Below are positions 40,936 to 50,162 of a DNA stretch of 64,000 nt, piece by piece (positions within the stretch are counted from its first letter, which is position 1; each line of letters begins with the position of its first letter). The position numbers were made by a program, and so were the translations under genes. This DNA comes from Nocardia yamanashiensis NBRC 100130. GTDB lineage: Bacteria; Actinomycetota; Actinomycetes; Mycobacteriales; Mycobacteriaceae. The notes under the pieces were generated by a model, which was not told the DNA's origin, searched no databases, and was given only the letters and a program-made list of their open reading frames with translations. The stretch spans positions 19,688 to 83,687 of the forward strand of contig NZ_BDCD01000040.1 of the NCBI RefSeq assembly GCF_001613325.1, in the 5' to 3' direction.

Positions 40936-42465
40936 ATGGTCGAGCAGCAGATGCGCCCGGATGCGCAGCGCACCTATGGTTCCGGTCATGAGGTGAGACG
41001 CGTCTATGCTTTCGGGTTGCCACGCAAAGTCTTTATCGCCCTGGCGATTTCGGTGATCCTGGGCCTGGTGTTGACCATGCTCGGGTTCAAGATTTTCGGG
41101 CTGGTGTGGGCCACGTGCTCGGTGCTGGCCGGTATTCCGATGAGTGTGCGGATCATGGGCAAGACTGGCTATGAGCTCGCACTACTCGAGTGGGCCTGGA
41201 GCCGAGAGAAGAAGTCGGGCCGCAATATTCTGCGCGCGGGCCCGCTCTCGCACGCGCCGGGCGGCCGCACTCGCCTGCCGGGTGTGGGAGCTGGAACCGA
41301 AATGTGGTGGGGCGTAGACAAATACGGCCGCCGTTTCGGCATGATCCGAATGCCTCAGACCGGCCAATACACTGCGGTTCTGCGATGCTCCCCCCGCGGG
41401 GTCGCCGGTATGGAGCAGGACGTGGTGAACATGATGGTTGCCCAGTGGGGCAACTTCCTCAAGCGCGTCGGTGAGCCTGGCGACGTCGCGGGGGTGGTGA
41501 CCGTGGTGGAAACCATTCCCGAGACCGGGGCGCGATTGCGGATGGAGATGGCGCGCATCACGCACCCGCACGCTCCGGACTTCGCGAAAGAGTTCGTCAG
41601 TCAGGCCGGGGCCGGACGGGCTGCGGACCGCAGCGGCCATCAAGTACATGTGCGGATGTCGATCACGTGGAACGCCCGGACCGAGGCCAAGCGCAAGGAT
41701 CCGATGGTGATGGTGGGCGATCTGGCCAACCGGCTGCCGGAGCTGTGCGGGCTGCTGGCCGGGTGTCAGGTGGTGGCCGAACCGATGTCGGACTACGAGA
41801 TCTCGGCGACGGTACGACGCTGCTATGACCCGCGCGTCTCGGTGGAGACCGCTGTCGAAGGACTGGTACGCCATCGTGGCAATCCGCCTGAGGGCGAGTT
41901 CATCGACTGGGTCGATGCCGGGCCGCTGGATGCCGATGCGTTGTTGGATCGACAGACCTATGTCCATGACGGGGCGTTCTCCCGTACCTGGGTGATGGGC
42001 GCGCCGCCGTCGGGGTTCTTCAGCGAAGCCGTGCTGACCCCCTTGCTGGTCGGGCGAAGTGACGTGCCGCGCAAGCGGATCGCACTGATTCACCGGCCCC
42101 TGCCTCCAGCGGAGGCGGCCGAGAGCGTGCACGCGGATCTGTTGTCCGCGCGCGCGGAGGTCTCCACGACGCGCGCCATGGCGAGCGCGGGCGCGGAGCT
42201 GAAGGTGGTGGCGACCAACCAGGCGCGCAGCGAACAGGCGCTCGGTGCCGGCGTCACGGATTACGGATTGCTGATCACCGTGACCGCGAGTTCGCTCAGC
42301 GAGTTGGAAGAGGTCGGCGATATCGCCAAGGACATGAGCCAAGCCGCGCAGATGAAGATCCGCCCGGCCTGGAATCAGCAGCCCGCGGCGTTCCTGGCGG
42401 CGTTGGGTGTCGGGGTGCTGCTTCCCGATCACGCCACGGTCGGCAAGACCCTGAAGGGGGAGTGA
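40936..42465 (+). CDS. SCO6880 family protein (PrgI/VirB4 N-terminal type)
   Basis: 509 residues from ATG 40936. Two membrane helices near the start (KVFIALAISVILGLVLTML and ILGLVL region) in a PrgI-like segment, then a large soluble part with WWGVDKYGRRFGMIRMP and YTAVLRCSPRGV and CYDPRVS, which is the N-terminal half of VirB4 without ATPase motifs. This is the SCO6880 family of actinobacterial conjugation operons. It pairs with the ATPase gene that follows four bases later. Confidence 0.85.
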   Translation: MVEQQMRPDAQRTYGSGHEVRRVYAFGLPRKVFIALAISVILGLVLTMLGFKIFGLVWATCSVLAGIPMSVRIMGKTGYELALLEWAWSREKKSGRNILRAGPLSHAPGGRTRLPGVGAGTEMWWGVDKYGRRFGMIRMPQTGQYTAVLRCSPRGVAGMEQDVVNMMVAQWGNFLKRVGEPGDVAGVVTVVETIPETGARLRMEMARITHPHAPDFAKEFVSQAGAGRAADRSGHQVHVRMSITWNARTEAKRKDPMVMVGDLANRLPELCGLLAGCQVVAEPMSDYEISATVRRCYDPRVSVETAVEGLVRHRGNPPEGEFIDWVDAGPLDADALLDRQTYVHDGAFSRTWVMGAPPSGFFSEAVLTPLLVGRSDVPRKRIALIHRPLPPAEAAESVHADLLSARAEVSTTRAMASAGAELKVVATNQARSEQALGAGVTDYGLLITVTASSLSELEEVGDIAKDMSQAAQMKIRPAWNQQPAAFLAALGVGVLLPDHATVGKTLKGE

Positions 42466-42469
42466 CGAC

Positions 42470-44173
42470 ATGGGCATGATCTACCGGCCTCGCCGGTTCT
42501 ACGAAGACCGGGTGCGCCGGTCCTGGCAGTCGCGGACCCCGAAGCCGCAGGCGGCGGCTGCGGATGCGCTGGCGGTGGGTCGGCGGCGGCGGCGCGCCGA
42601 AGCACGCGAACGTGAGCAGGCCAAGCACGCGAAGTACCGTGCCGAGATCGCCAAGCGTGATCCCTCCCGGCGAGAACCGAAGTGGCGCAAGTCCTACAAG
42701 CTGTCGCATCGGGGCCTGGAGGGCGTCGGCGGCGGCGCTATGGGAGTGATCGACCCGCCCCCGCGGTTCCGGGCGACCACCGTTCAAGCCTGCGGCATGT
42801 TTCCTTTCACCATCGGCGACACGCACCCGCTGATCGGTACACCGTTGGGTGACAACCTCAATACCGGCGGCACGATGTGCTACGACCCGACCTCGGCCAC
42901 CTACACCAGCCGTCTGCAAGTCACGCCGTCGTTGTTCGTATTGGGCCTGCCGTCGTTCGGCAAGTCCTCGCTGGCACGCAAGATCGTGCTGGGCGATATC
43001 GCGGCCGGGCGCACGCCGTACATCTTCGCCGACACCAAGGGCGAATACACCTCGCTCGTAGAGGATCTCGGCGGCGTGGTGATCCGGCTCGGCCACGGCC
43101 ACGGCCACCTCAACCCGCTGGCGGTGGGCGCGCTCGGATCGATCGTGCCGCGCCTGATGGCGGCAGGTCGCCCGGACCTGGCCGCCGGGGTGCGCACGGA
43201 AGTGCTGGCGCGGCGGCGGCGACTGGTACAGGGCTTGTGCGAGATCGAGCGCGGGGAAGCGCTCGCGCAGCTCGAACGCAACATTCTGGGTCAAGCGCTG
43301 CGGATGCTCGATGAAGATCCGGCCTACGGTCCGGACAATCCGCCGCTGATCGAGGATCTGTCACGGCTGATCGAGTCCGCACCTGAGCAGTTGGTGCGCC
43401 GTGCCCGGGCCCGCAGCGGCGAGGCGTACGAAGACACCGTGCGCGGGCTGCTGGCGACCCTGGATGCCTTGCTGGACGGCGATTTGGGCTCGGTGTTCGC
43501 CGGGCACACCAGCAATCCTCTGGACCTGGGCACGGCCGCGCCGGTGGCGGTGTGCGTGGATATCTCGAGCTTGTCAGCCAGTGATGAAAAGCTGTTGGCC
43601 GCAGTGATGTTCGCCTGCTGGGAGGACGGCTTCGGCGCGGTCGAAGCCGCGCACACGCTCGCGGATGCCGGGCTGGCCCCGCAACGGACGTTCCTCACGG
43701 TCATTGACGAGTTGTGGCGGGTGCTCAACGCCGGGCCCGGCATGGTCGAGCGGATTAACGCAACCACCCGCCTGACCCGCACATTGGGGACGGCGCTGAT
43801 GATGATCACGCACACGGTCAAGGATCTCGAGTCGCTGGATTCGGAGTCCGATGTGAAGAAGGCCAAGGGCTTCATCGAGAGAGCCGGGGCGGTCATCGTG
43901 GGCGCGCTGCCGCGCGATGAGATGGCCGCGCTCGATGCCATCATTCCGTTCACGGCGACCGATCGCGACATGGTGTCGTCCTGGTCGACGCCGGGGATGT
44001 ACGACCCGGCGACCGGCCGACAGGCTGCGAGCCCTGGGCGCGGAAAGTTCTTGTTGCGCATCGGAACTCAGCGTTCACCGGGTGTGCCGTTCCGGACCGA
44101 ATTTACGAAGATCGAGCAAACTCGGGGCTGGCACGATACCGACACTCGGTTTGCGGGGGTGCGTGCAGCATGA
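42470..44173 (+). CDS. virB4: VirB4-type conjugation ATPase
   Basis: 567 residues. It has Walker A GLPSFGKSS (K165), Walker B VIDELWRVL (D413, E414) and a QS-like loop (MMITHTVKDLESLDSE), all as in VirB4/TraC. The N-terminal half found in other VirB4 proteins is encoded separately in the preceding gene. It powers substrate transfer and channel assembly from the cytoplasmic face. Start at 42470 or 42476. Overlaps the coupling protein gene by four bases (ATGA). Confidence 0.85.
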   Translation: MGMIYRPRRFYEDRVRRSWQSRTPKPQAAAADALAVGRRRRRAEAREREQAKHAKYRAEIAKRDPSRREPKWRKSYKLSHRGLEGVGGGAMGVIDPPPRFRATTVQACGMFPFTIGDTHPLIGTPLGDNLNTGGTMCYDPTSATYTSRLQVTPSLFVLGLPSFGKSSLARKIVLGDIAAGRTPYIFADTKGEYTSLVEDLGGVVIRLGHGHGHLNPLAVGALGSIVPRLMAAGRPDLAAGVRTEVLARRRRLVQGLCEIERGEALAQLERNILGQALRMLDEDPAYGPDNPPLIEDLSRLIESAPEQLVRRARARSGEAYEDTVRGLLATLDALLDGDLGSVFAGHTSNPLDLGTAAPVAVCVDISSLSASDEKLLAAVMFACWEDGFGAVEAAHTLADAGLAPQRTFLTVIDELWRVLNAGPGMVERINATTRLTRTLGTALMMITHTVKDLESLDSESDVKKAKGFIERAGAVIVGALPRDEMAALDAIIPFTATDRDMVSSWSTPGMYDPATGRQAASPGRGKFLLRIGTQRSPGVPFRTEFTKIEQTRGWHDTDTRFAGVRAA

Positions 44174-46116
44174 GCAATCAACGAGTTCCCTCGAGTACCG
44201 ATCGTCCGATCTATGTCGGCGAGTCCAATACTGGTCTGTACGCGATGCTTGCTCTGGTCCTGGCGTGGGTGGACGCGACGGTGACGGTGTGGCTGTCGTT
44301 GTGGCTCGGCGGCGGCCCCACGGTCAATCCGCTGGTGGTGTTGTTGGCGTGGGTCTTTGGCCGGCTGGTGTGGACCACGGCGGCGATCGTCTGGGCGCTG
44401 GTGTTCGTGGCGGTGCAGCTGGCGGCGGCGGTCTGGGTGGTGCGGCGGTGGTGGCGGCGGATCCGGTCACGGAACGATCGCGCGAGCCGGTTCGACTTCG
44501 CTACGCAGTGGATGGCCCAGGGCGCGGACGTGGCTCCGCTGTCGCGGGAGGCGGGCTTGGCCTCGTCGGCGCGACTGAGCAACGTCCCGTGGCCGGGAAA
44601 CCCGTTGGGGGTGCTGGTGACACCGCAGGGCACACCCGGCTACGAGCAGGTCAAGACTCAGCTCGATCCCGCGAACATGCTCTACAGCGGGTGCGAGGCG
44701 TTGACCGTCGATGTGTGGGGCCCGCGGCGCGGCAAGACCACGAGCCGTGTGGTTCCGGCGATCGTGGGGGCGCCGGGCGCGTGCGTGGTGACCTCGAACC
44801 GCCGGGACGTGGTCGATCTCACGCGCGGGGTGCGGGAGAAGCGCCGTGGCGGTGCGGTTTTCGTGTTCGATCCTCAGCGCATCACCGGGTCCGATGAGCC
44901 GCAATTCTGGTGGGATCCGATATCGGCGATCACCATCGACGATCGCGAGATGTGGCCGGATCGCTCGGAGAAGCTGGCCGATCTGTTCTTGGCCGCGACC
45001 ATGCCGCCGGGTGCGCGCCCGGATGCGTTCTTCGATCCGGAGGGCCGTGATCTGCTGGCGCGGTTGCTGCTGGCGGCGGCGGTGTCCGAGCAGCCGATCA
45101 CTCGCGTGTACGAGTGGATCACCGAGCCGACACCGCAGCCTCTCAAGCATCTGCAAGAGAGCGAATTCACCTCGGCGGCAACGGCACTGGCGAAGTTCAT
45201 CGGATATTCCGCGAGGCAGAGAGATGGCCTGTTCGGCACGGCGAAGAAGATGACGAACATCCTGTCGCGTCCGAGCGTGCAGAAGTGGGTGAGTCCGAGT
45301 AACCGCCGCCCGCAGTTCGATCCTCTAGCCTTCGTCACGACTCCCTCGACGCTCTACATCCTGTCGAAGGAGGGTGCCGACAGCGCCGGCGCGCTGGCGA
45401 CAGCGTTGGTGTGGGCGGTTTGCGATACGGCTGAGCGGTATGGGGAGCGATGCGGGGGCCGGTTGCCGGTACCGATGGTCGTGCCGCTCGATGAGCTGGC
45501 CAACGTCATCAAATGGCCTGATCTGCCCGCGAAGTTCAGCCACTACGGCGGTCGCGGCATTCTCATGATGGCGATCCTTCAGAACTGGGCGCAGGGCGTG
45601 AACACCTTCGGAGCTGAAGGGATGCAGCAGTTGTGGGACGCGGCGACCGTGCAGTATTTCGGCGGCGGTGTCCGCGACGACGTGATGTTGGGCAAGCTCA
45701 GTGAGTTGATCGGCTCGCGGTTCGAGATCGCGACATCGACGAATGTGCAGCGCCCCTCCGACATGCTGTCGACGGCGAGCGGGCACACCTCGGTGAGCCG
45801 CGACACCCGCGAGCACAAGATTTTCACCATTGCGCATCTGTCGCAGCTGCCGTACGGGCGGGCGGTGATGTTGTGGGACGGCAAACCAGCACTGGTGCGG
45901 CCGGTCCCGTACTGGGATCGCCCGTACGTCAAGCAGATCAACGAATCGTTGGCCACCTACGCGCCCAAGAATCCCTTCGAAAAGCCCGACCTGCCCGAGC
46001 AGCCCTCCCAGTGGTGGACGCGGATGCTGCCACGCCGGGCCCGCGGCGCTCTGCCTGCGGCAGGGGGGTCACAGCCGGTGTTCGATTGGATCGAAAGCGA
46101 GGACGTATTGCCATGA
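44170..46116 (+). CDS. type IV coupling protein, VirD4/TraG type
   Basis: 648 residues. Two or three membrane helices in the first 105 residues (LVLAWVDATVTVWLSLWLGG, LVFVAVQLAAAVWVV). Then an ATPase with Walker A WGPRRGKTTS (K189), VFVFDPQRITG, and Walker B PMVVPLDELANV (D441, E442), followed by GILMMAILQNWAQ. This is the TraG/TraM-recognition type of coupling protein, which brings the relaxase-DNA complex to the channel. Coupled by ATGA on both sides. Confidence 0.9.
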   Translation: MSNQRVPSSTDRPIYVGESNTGLYAMLALVLAWVDATVTVWLSLWLGGGPTVNPLVVLLAWVFGRLVWTTAAIVWALVFVAVQLAAAVWVVRRWWRRIRSRNDRASRFDFATQWMAQGADVAPLSREAGLASSARLSNVPWPGNPLGVLVTPQGTPGYEQVKTQLDPANMLYSGCEALTVDVWGPRRGKTTSRVVPAIVGAPGACVVTSNRRDVVDLTRGVREKRRGGAVFVFDPQRITGSDEPQFWWDPISAITIDDREMWPDRSEKLADLFLAATMPPGARPDAFFDPEGRDLLARLLLAAAVSEQPITRVYEWITEPTPQPLKHLQESEFTSAATALAKFIGYSARQRDGLFGTAKKMTNILSRPSVQKWVSPSNRRPQFDPLAFVTTPSTLYILSKEGADSAGALATALVWAVCDTAERYGERCGGRLPVPMVVPLDELANVIKWPDLPAKFSHYGGRGILMMAILQNWAQGVNTFGAEGMQQLWDAATVQYFGGGVRDDVMLGKLSELIGSRFEIATSTNVQRPSDMLSTASGHTSVSRDTREHKIFTIAHLSQLPYGRAVMLWDGKPALVRPVPYWDRPYVKQINESLATYAPKNPFEKPDLPEQPSQWWTRMLPRRARGALPAAGGSQPVFDWIESEDVLP

Positions 46117-46745
46117 GCACCAACGGATCCGGCGGCGATCTGAAGTTGGACAAGCAGGTGGGCAAGCAGATTGCCGAGCTGATGGAGCGGCGATTCTCGC
46201 CGAGCTTGCGCGATGTGGCCAACACCCTCGCCGATCGCAAGTTCTTGGAGCTGATCAACACTGCCGGCGGCGGGCGCATCGGCCGCCAGCTCGATGAGCT
46301 GGCGGCACGGATCGCGGCCAAGAAGATGCAGGCCCTGGCCGATGGCACGGCGGGTCCGGCGGAAACCCTCGCGTATGACTCGCTCGAAGAATTCTGCGTC
46401 GAGTTCCTGTTCCCGGTGTACGCCTGCAACCTGTATTCGACGGCGATCAAGTGGTGCCCGTCGTGGTCGGAGCACGCTGGGGCGGTGGTCCGGCTGGAAG
46501 CGGCGTGGCGCTCGTTCGAGCATTACCGCCTCGAGGGTCTGCCGGGAATCGCGAATTGGTTGGTGAGCGTGGGGGATCCGCTCATGGCGAAGTTGATGGA
46601 CCCCGACACGGGGCCGTTCGTGTTCTGCGACGCGAAAAAGGGCCACGAGCACAACGGGCAGGACCAAACCGAAGATCTGCCGCATACGCCGCTGCCTGCG
46701 GATTCCCCGTACGCGCGCAAACCCGCTACGCAGCCGGTGCCGTGA
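46113..46745 (+). CDS. DUF4913 protein 1
   Basis: 210 residues, ATGA-coupled to the coupling protein gene. N-terminal helix with KQIAELMERRFSPSLRDVAN, then the DUF4913 core YDSLEEFCVEFLFPVYACNL, WCPSWSEHAGAVVRLEAAW and YRLEGLPGIANWL. DUF4913 occurs in actinobacterial conjugation operons after the coupling gene; its role is unknown. A second copy lies at 49196. Confidence 0.8.
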   Translation: MSTNGSGGDLKLDKQVGKQIAELMERRFSPSLRDVANTLADRKFLELINTAGGGRIGRQLDELAARIAAKKMQALADGTAGPAETLAYDSLEEFCVEFLFPVYACNLYSTAIKWCPSWSEHAGAVVRLEAAWRSFEHYRLEGLPGIANWLVSVGDPLMAKLMDPDTGPFVFCDAKKGHEHNGQDQTEDLPHTPLPADSPYARKPATQPVP

Positions 46746-46798
46746 GCGGCCGCGCTGATGAGAACTGATTCGCCCACTCGAGGACAGGGAGATGTGAG

Positions 46799-49174
46799 AT
46801 GACTACGCCTCCGTTGGAAGACCCGGGCAAGGAACTGATGAACTCGCTGCGCACGGCGGTGCTGGCCGCGGTCAAGGTCGGTGAGCTGATCTACCGGCGC
46901 CGTGAACTGATGTTGCGGCGTGAGCTGACCGGTGCCCGCTCGAACGCGCGCGAGATAGACAAGCGCATCAATGCCGAACGTCGGCTTGCCGGTGACCGAT
47001 TGCGTTCGGCGCGCCCGACGATGCGGGCGCTGGCCTCGGTCACTCCCGACACTATCGCCAAGGTGTATCAGGATGCGGTGGCGTGGCGTGACCAGCTGCC
47101 CGAAGCCAAGGAAGTCGCCGAGTCCATCGAAACCTATATGAAGGGGTTCGGGCTGGATCCGGCGCAATTGCAGGCGGCGGGAAAGGAATTCGCGCGCCGG
47201 GTGGAGCCGACGATGCGGCCGGGCCTGGATCTGCGGGTGACCGATACCGATCGGGCGCGCGCGGCCGCGTCCGCGCCGGAGGTGGCCGCGCACATGGCGG
47301 CCGAACGCGAGCGGCTGGCTCCGGCGATGTTGCAGGGGTTCGAGGCGCAGGTGGGGCCGACGCGCCGCGCGGAGGTGCTGGCGCAGCTCGACCGGGTCGA
47401 TGCGGTCGCGGCGCGCGCGGTGTACGAGCGGACGCAGGGTTTGACGGGTTCGGATGCGCTGACCCCGGCGATGCTCGCGGATTGGCGCGCCGCTGAAGCA
47501 ACGCGATGGGCGGCCAATGCTCAGGCCGGGGATTTGGCGCTGTTCGCCGCGTTGGTGATCGACAGCGGCGCCGACAGCGACGGCGGCGATCCGGCCGACT
47601 CCCCGGCTTCGCAGATGACCGAATTGTGGATGGCGTGGCGGGCCCGCGAGAGCGAGGGGGTGCCGCACCCGGACTTCGCGCAGCTGTCGGGGTTGGCGTT
47701 CGCGGCGCAGCTCGATCGCGCGCATGAGTTCCTGGCCGATTTCGATCCGGACGGGTACGCCGAATGGCAGCGGATGCGCTCGATCGACCCGCGGCGCGCC
47801 GATGGGGCATTGGTGCGCCGCTATGAGCTCGAACAGGCAACGCAGTGGGCGGCGGAAGCGGGTGATGATCTGTGGAAGCACGGGTTCGCGCGCACGGCCG
47901 CGCAGCATCCCGACGAAGGTCTGAGCGAGGTCGCGCGACGGGTGTGGACGGCGGCGGGCAAACCTGAGCCGGCGTGGGATCCCGACTTCACCGGGCCGTC
48001 GCTGCAAGAGCGGTGGGCCGGGCAGACTCAGGCGGCAGCCCGTGTGCTGCAACAGGATCCGGACGTGTGGCGCGATTGGCAGGATTGGCATGCCGATCCG
48101 AACCGGCTGCCGGGGGAGACGGCGGCGCGGGATGCGGACATGGTCGCGGATTATCACGAAGCGATGGCCGATGCGTGGGCGAGCGAGGCGCGGGCGGCGG
48201 GCACTCTGGACGGGTCGGTCTCGACCGATACCCCGGATCGATTGATGGCCGCGTGGCGGTCGCACACCTCCGGTCAGCAGGACATCGGTGCCGAATCCGA
48301 TGCCGAGCGCGCGACTCTGGACCGCGCGCAGAACTGGTTACAAACCCGCGATCCGATGGCGTTCATGGCGTATCAGGCGCATTTGGACGCGGTGCCTGAG
48401 TCCGATCGGGCCGGGGCGCGTGCGGAGCTGGTGCGCGACTACGAAACGCACGAAGCGCGCCGGTGGGCGGAAGCGATGGAGGTCGTGGGCCAAGTGCCGG
48501 AGGGGACGGCGGCGCAGGACCCTGATGACCTGATCGGTATGTGGCGCGCCTACACCGTGGCGCAAGCCGACCAGCAGGCGGCGGCTCGGCAATCGGCGGC
48601 TCCCGCCGATGTGGGTCAGAGCACCGGCGGCGGTGATCCGGCGCGGGGCCGCTCTGGTCCGGCCAAGGGCAGGGGATCGACCGGCCCGGCGGCCGCGCCG
48701 AAAGCGCCGACGTTGAAAGGTCTTGTGGGCGATCGGATTCCCGACTGGGTGTACAGCAAGCCTGGTTGGCGGCAGGGAGCGGAGAAGGCTTTCCGCGGGT
48801 TGGTCAGTGCCGGTGCTGATCCGCACTACCTCGCCGATGTGGTGGCGAGCCTGCGCCACGACGACGCGCGCAATCCGGTGGCGCTGACGATTTGGGCGAT
48901 GCGCAAGGCGGTGGGATCGCGCGATGCGGACATGGTCGATCTCGACCTGAACGCGGCCGGGGACGACACGGTGAGTCAGATCCTGTCCGACGCTGAGCCG
49001 CAGCGCGGGCCGGGGGCCGGGATGGATCCGGCGGCGACGCGGGCGTGGAAGGTCGCCAAGCGTGCGTTCGGCACGGATCCGACCTCACCGGTGCAGCCTT
49101 CGGCGGGGACGACGCCGGGTTCGGCGGTGCCGCCGATGGGTGCGCCGAACCGTTCACACGACAAGGGCCGCTAG
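46799..49174 (+). CDS. 791-residue repeat protein of T4SS operon
   Basis: Not recognised. The first 200 residues are helical, with LRTAVLAAVKVGELIYRRRE and coiled-coil-like stretches. From about 205 to 615 there are four repeats of roughly 110 residues, each with an EA-x-RWA-type helix and a later M-x-x-W-R helix: ADWRAAEATRWAA with MTELWMAWRA; RRYELEQATQWAA with RVWTAA; ADYHEAMADAWAS with LMAAWRSHT; RDYETHEARRWAE with LIGMWRAYT. Two open with (D)P(D)(G/V)(Y/W)..W. A Gly/Pro-rich part and a C-terminal helix domain (RIPDWVYSKPGWRQGAEKAF) follow. It sits between the two DUF4913 genes. Possibly a DNA-processing or scaffold protein. Confidence 0.6.
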   Translation: MTTPPLEDPGKELMNSLRTAVLAAVKVGELIYRRRELMLRRELTGARSNAREIDKRINAERRLAGDRLRSARPTMRALASVTPDTIAKVYQDAVAWRDQLPEAKEVAESIETYMKGFGLDPAQLQAAGKEFARRVEPTMRPGLDLRVTDTDRARAAASAPEVAAHMAAERERLAPAMLQGFEAQVGPTRRAEVLAQLDRVDAVAARAVYERTQGLTGSDALTPAMLADWRAAEATRWAANAQAGDLALFAALVIDSGADSDGGDPADSPASQMTELWMAWRARESEGVPHPDFAQLSGLAFAAQLDRAHEFLADFDPDGYAEWQRMRSIDPRRADGALVRRYELEQATQWAAEAGDDLWKHGFARTAAQHPDEGLSEVARRVWTAAGKPEPAWDPDFTGPSLQERWAGQTQAAARVLQQDPDVWRDWQDWHADPNRLPGETAARDADMVADYHEAMADAWASEARAAGTLDGSVSTDTPDRLMAAWRSHTSGQQDIGAESDAERATLDRAQNWLQTRDPMAFMAYQAHLDAVPESDRAGARAELVRDYETHEARRWAEAMEVVGQVPEGTAAQDPDDLIGMWRAYTVAQADQQAAARQSAAPADVGQSTGGGDPARGRSGPAKGRGSTGPAAAPKAPTLKGLVGDRIPDWVYSKPGWRQGAEKAFRGLVSAGADPHYLADVVASLRHDDARNPVALTIWAMRKAVGSRDADMVDLDLNAAGDDTVSQILSDAEPQRGPGAGMDPAATRAWKVAKRAFGTDPTSPVQPSAGTTPGSAVPPMGAPNRSHDKGR

Positions 49175-49195
49175 GCGCGGGAGAGGACGACGGGG

Positions 49196-49744
49196 ATGGA
49201 TGAGCAGCAGATCGACGCTGAGGTTGCCCGCCAGCTCAAGGCGCTGGTGGCCAAGATTGCGGCCGAGAAGCTAGCGGCGGCCCTGGATGCTGATCCGGAG
49301 CTCAAGCGCGCGATCGAGGAACGAGCGGAGCTGACCGCGCAATCCCAGCTTGCGCGGCTGGCGGCGGAGGCGGTGGCGCAGGTGGCGCCACCACCGTTCG
49401 ATCACCTCGGCGACTGGGTCGAAAACTATCTGGCCTATGTGTATTGGCGCGATGTGGACGCGATCGGCGAGTCCGGCTGGCGGTGGTGCCCGGAGTGGGC
49501 GGAGCATCCGGAGGCCGTGGAGCGCCTCGGTCCGCTGTATCAGCGATGGCAGGAACAATCGGTCACGCCGGAGGGCATGTTGGCCTGGTGGGACGTCGCC
49601 GATCGCATGATGGGCAAGCTGATGGCCCCGAACGGCCCGTACAAGCGGTGCACGAAGGCCAAGCACTACGACGGCGAGGACGCCGGGAAGCTGACCTGTG
49701 CGCCCCCGCCGCAGCGGCTCTTGCAGGTCTGGACCGCGGCATGA
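49196..49744 (+). CDS. DUF4913 protein 2
   Basis: 182 residues from ATG 49196, preceded by GGGAGAGGAC. N-terminal helical part with DEQQIDAEVARQLKALVAKI, then DUF4913: FDHLGDWVENYLAYVYWRDV, WRWCPEWAEHPEAVERLGPL and TPEGMLAWWDVADRMMGKLM. Shares the WCP(S/E)W.EH.... motif with the copy at 46113. Last gene of the operon. Confidence 0.8.
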   Translation: MDEQQIDAEVARQLKALVAKIAAEKLAAALDADPELKRAIEERAELTAQSQLARLAAEAVAQVAPPPFDHLGDWVENYLAYVYWRDVDAIGESGWRWCPEWAEHPEAVERLGPLYQRWQEQSVTPEGMLAWWDVADRMMGKLMAPNGPYKRCTKAKHYDGEDAGKLTCAPPPQRLLQVWTAA

Positions 49745-49805
49745 CCACATCGGGCGGAAGGTGGCGGGGACTGTCGAGCACCCGCCACGAGAATGTCGAG
49801 TGGTC

Positions 49806-49961
49806 ATGAATCCTGTTTTGCCTCAACGTATTCCGAACCGCACCGAGGACCACCGGGCGGAACTGCTGCCGGCGGAGTTGCTGGAGCGGTTTCGGGTCGC
49901 TCTCGCTCGCTGGCCTGCGACTGCGGGCCCGGCGGGTGATATTGGCCAGGCGGCGCGGTGA
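49806..49961 (+). CDS. possible small ORF, 51 residues
   Basis: ATG 49806 to TGA 49961. Product MNPVLPQRIPNRTEDHRA onward, with a helix ELLPAELLERFRVALARW. No strong ribosome site. It could be a real small protein of the operon's end, but evidence is slight. Confidence 0.3.
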   Translation: MNPVLPQRIPNRTEDHRAELLPAELLERFRVALARWPATAGPAGDIGQAAR

Positions 49962-50162
49962 GTCGAGTCCGGCAATCCTCCCCAGGGCACAGAGTGGACG
50001 TTTGTCTATGACGTGACGTGCCAATGTTCGCCGTGACGAAATTGATGGCACACCGCGAGTGTGCCACCGGGCGTAGCCGGGGGTCGGCGGTCGTAGTGTC
50101 GGTTTTTGCGCGCACCGATCACTGAAAACCGCTTGTCATCGTAGGAATTGGAGATCATGGTC

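Noticed and set aside
46523..48265. 580-codon minus-strand frame opposite the repeat protein
   Set aside because: Arg/Pro/His-rich shadow of the plus-strand gene, no start site or domain.
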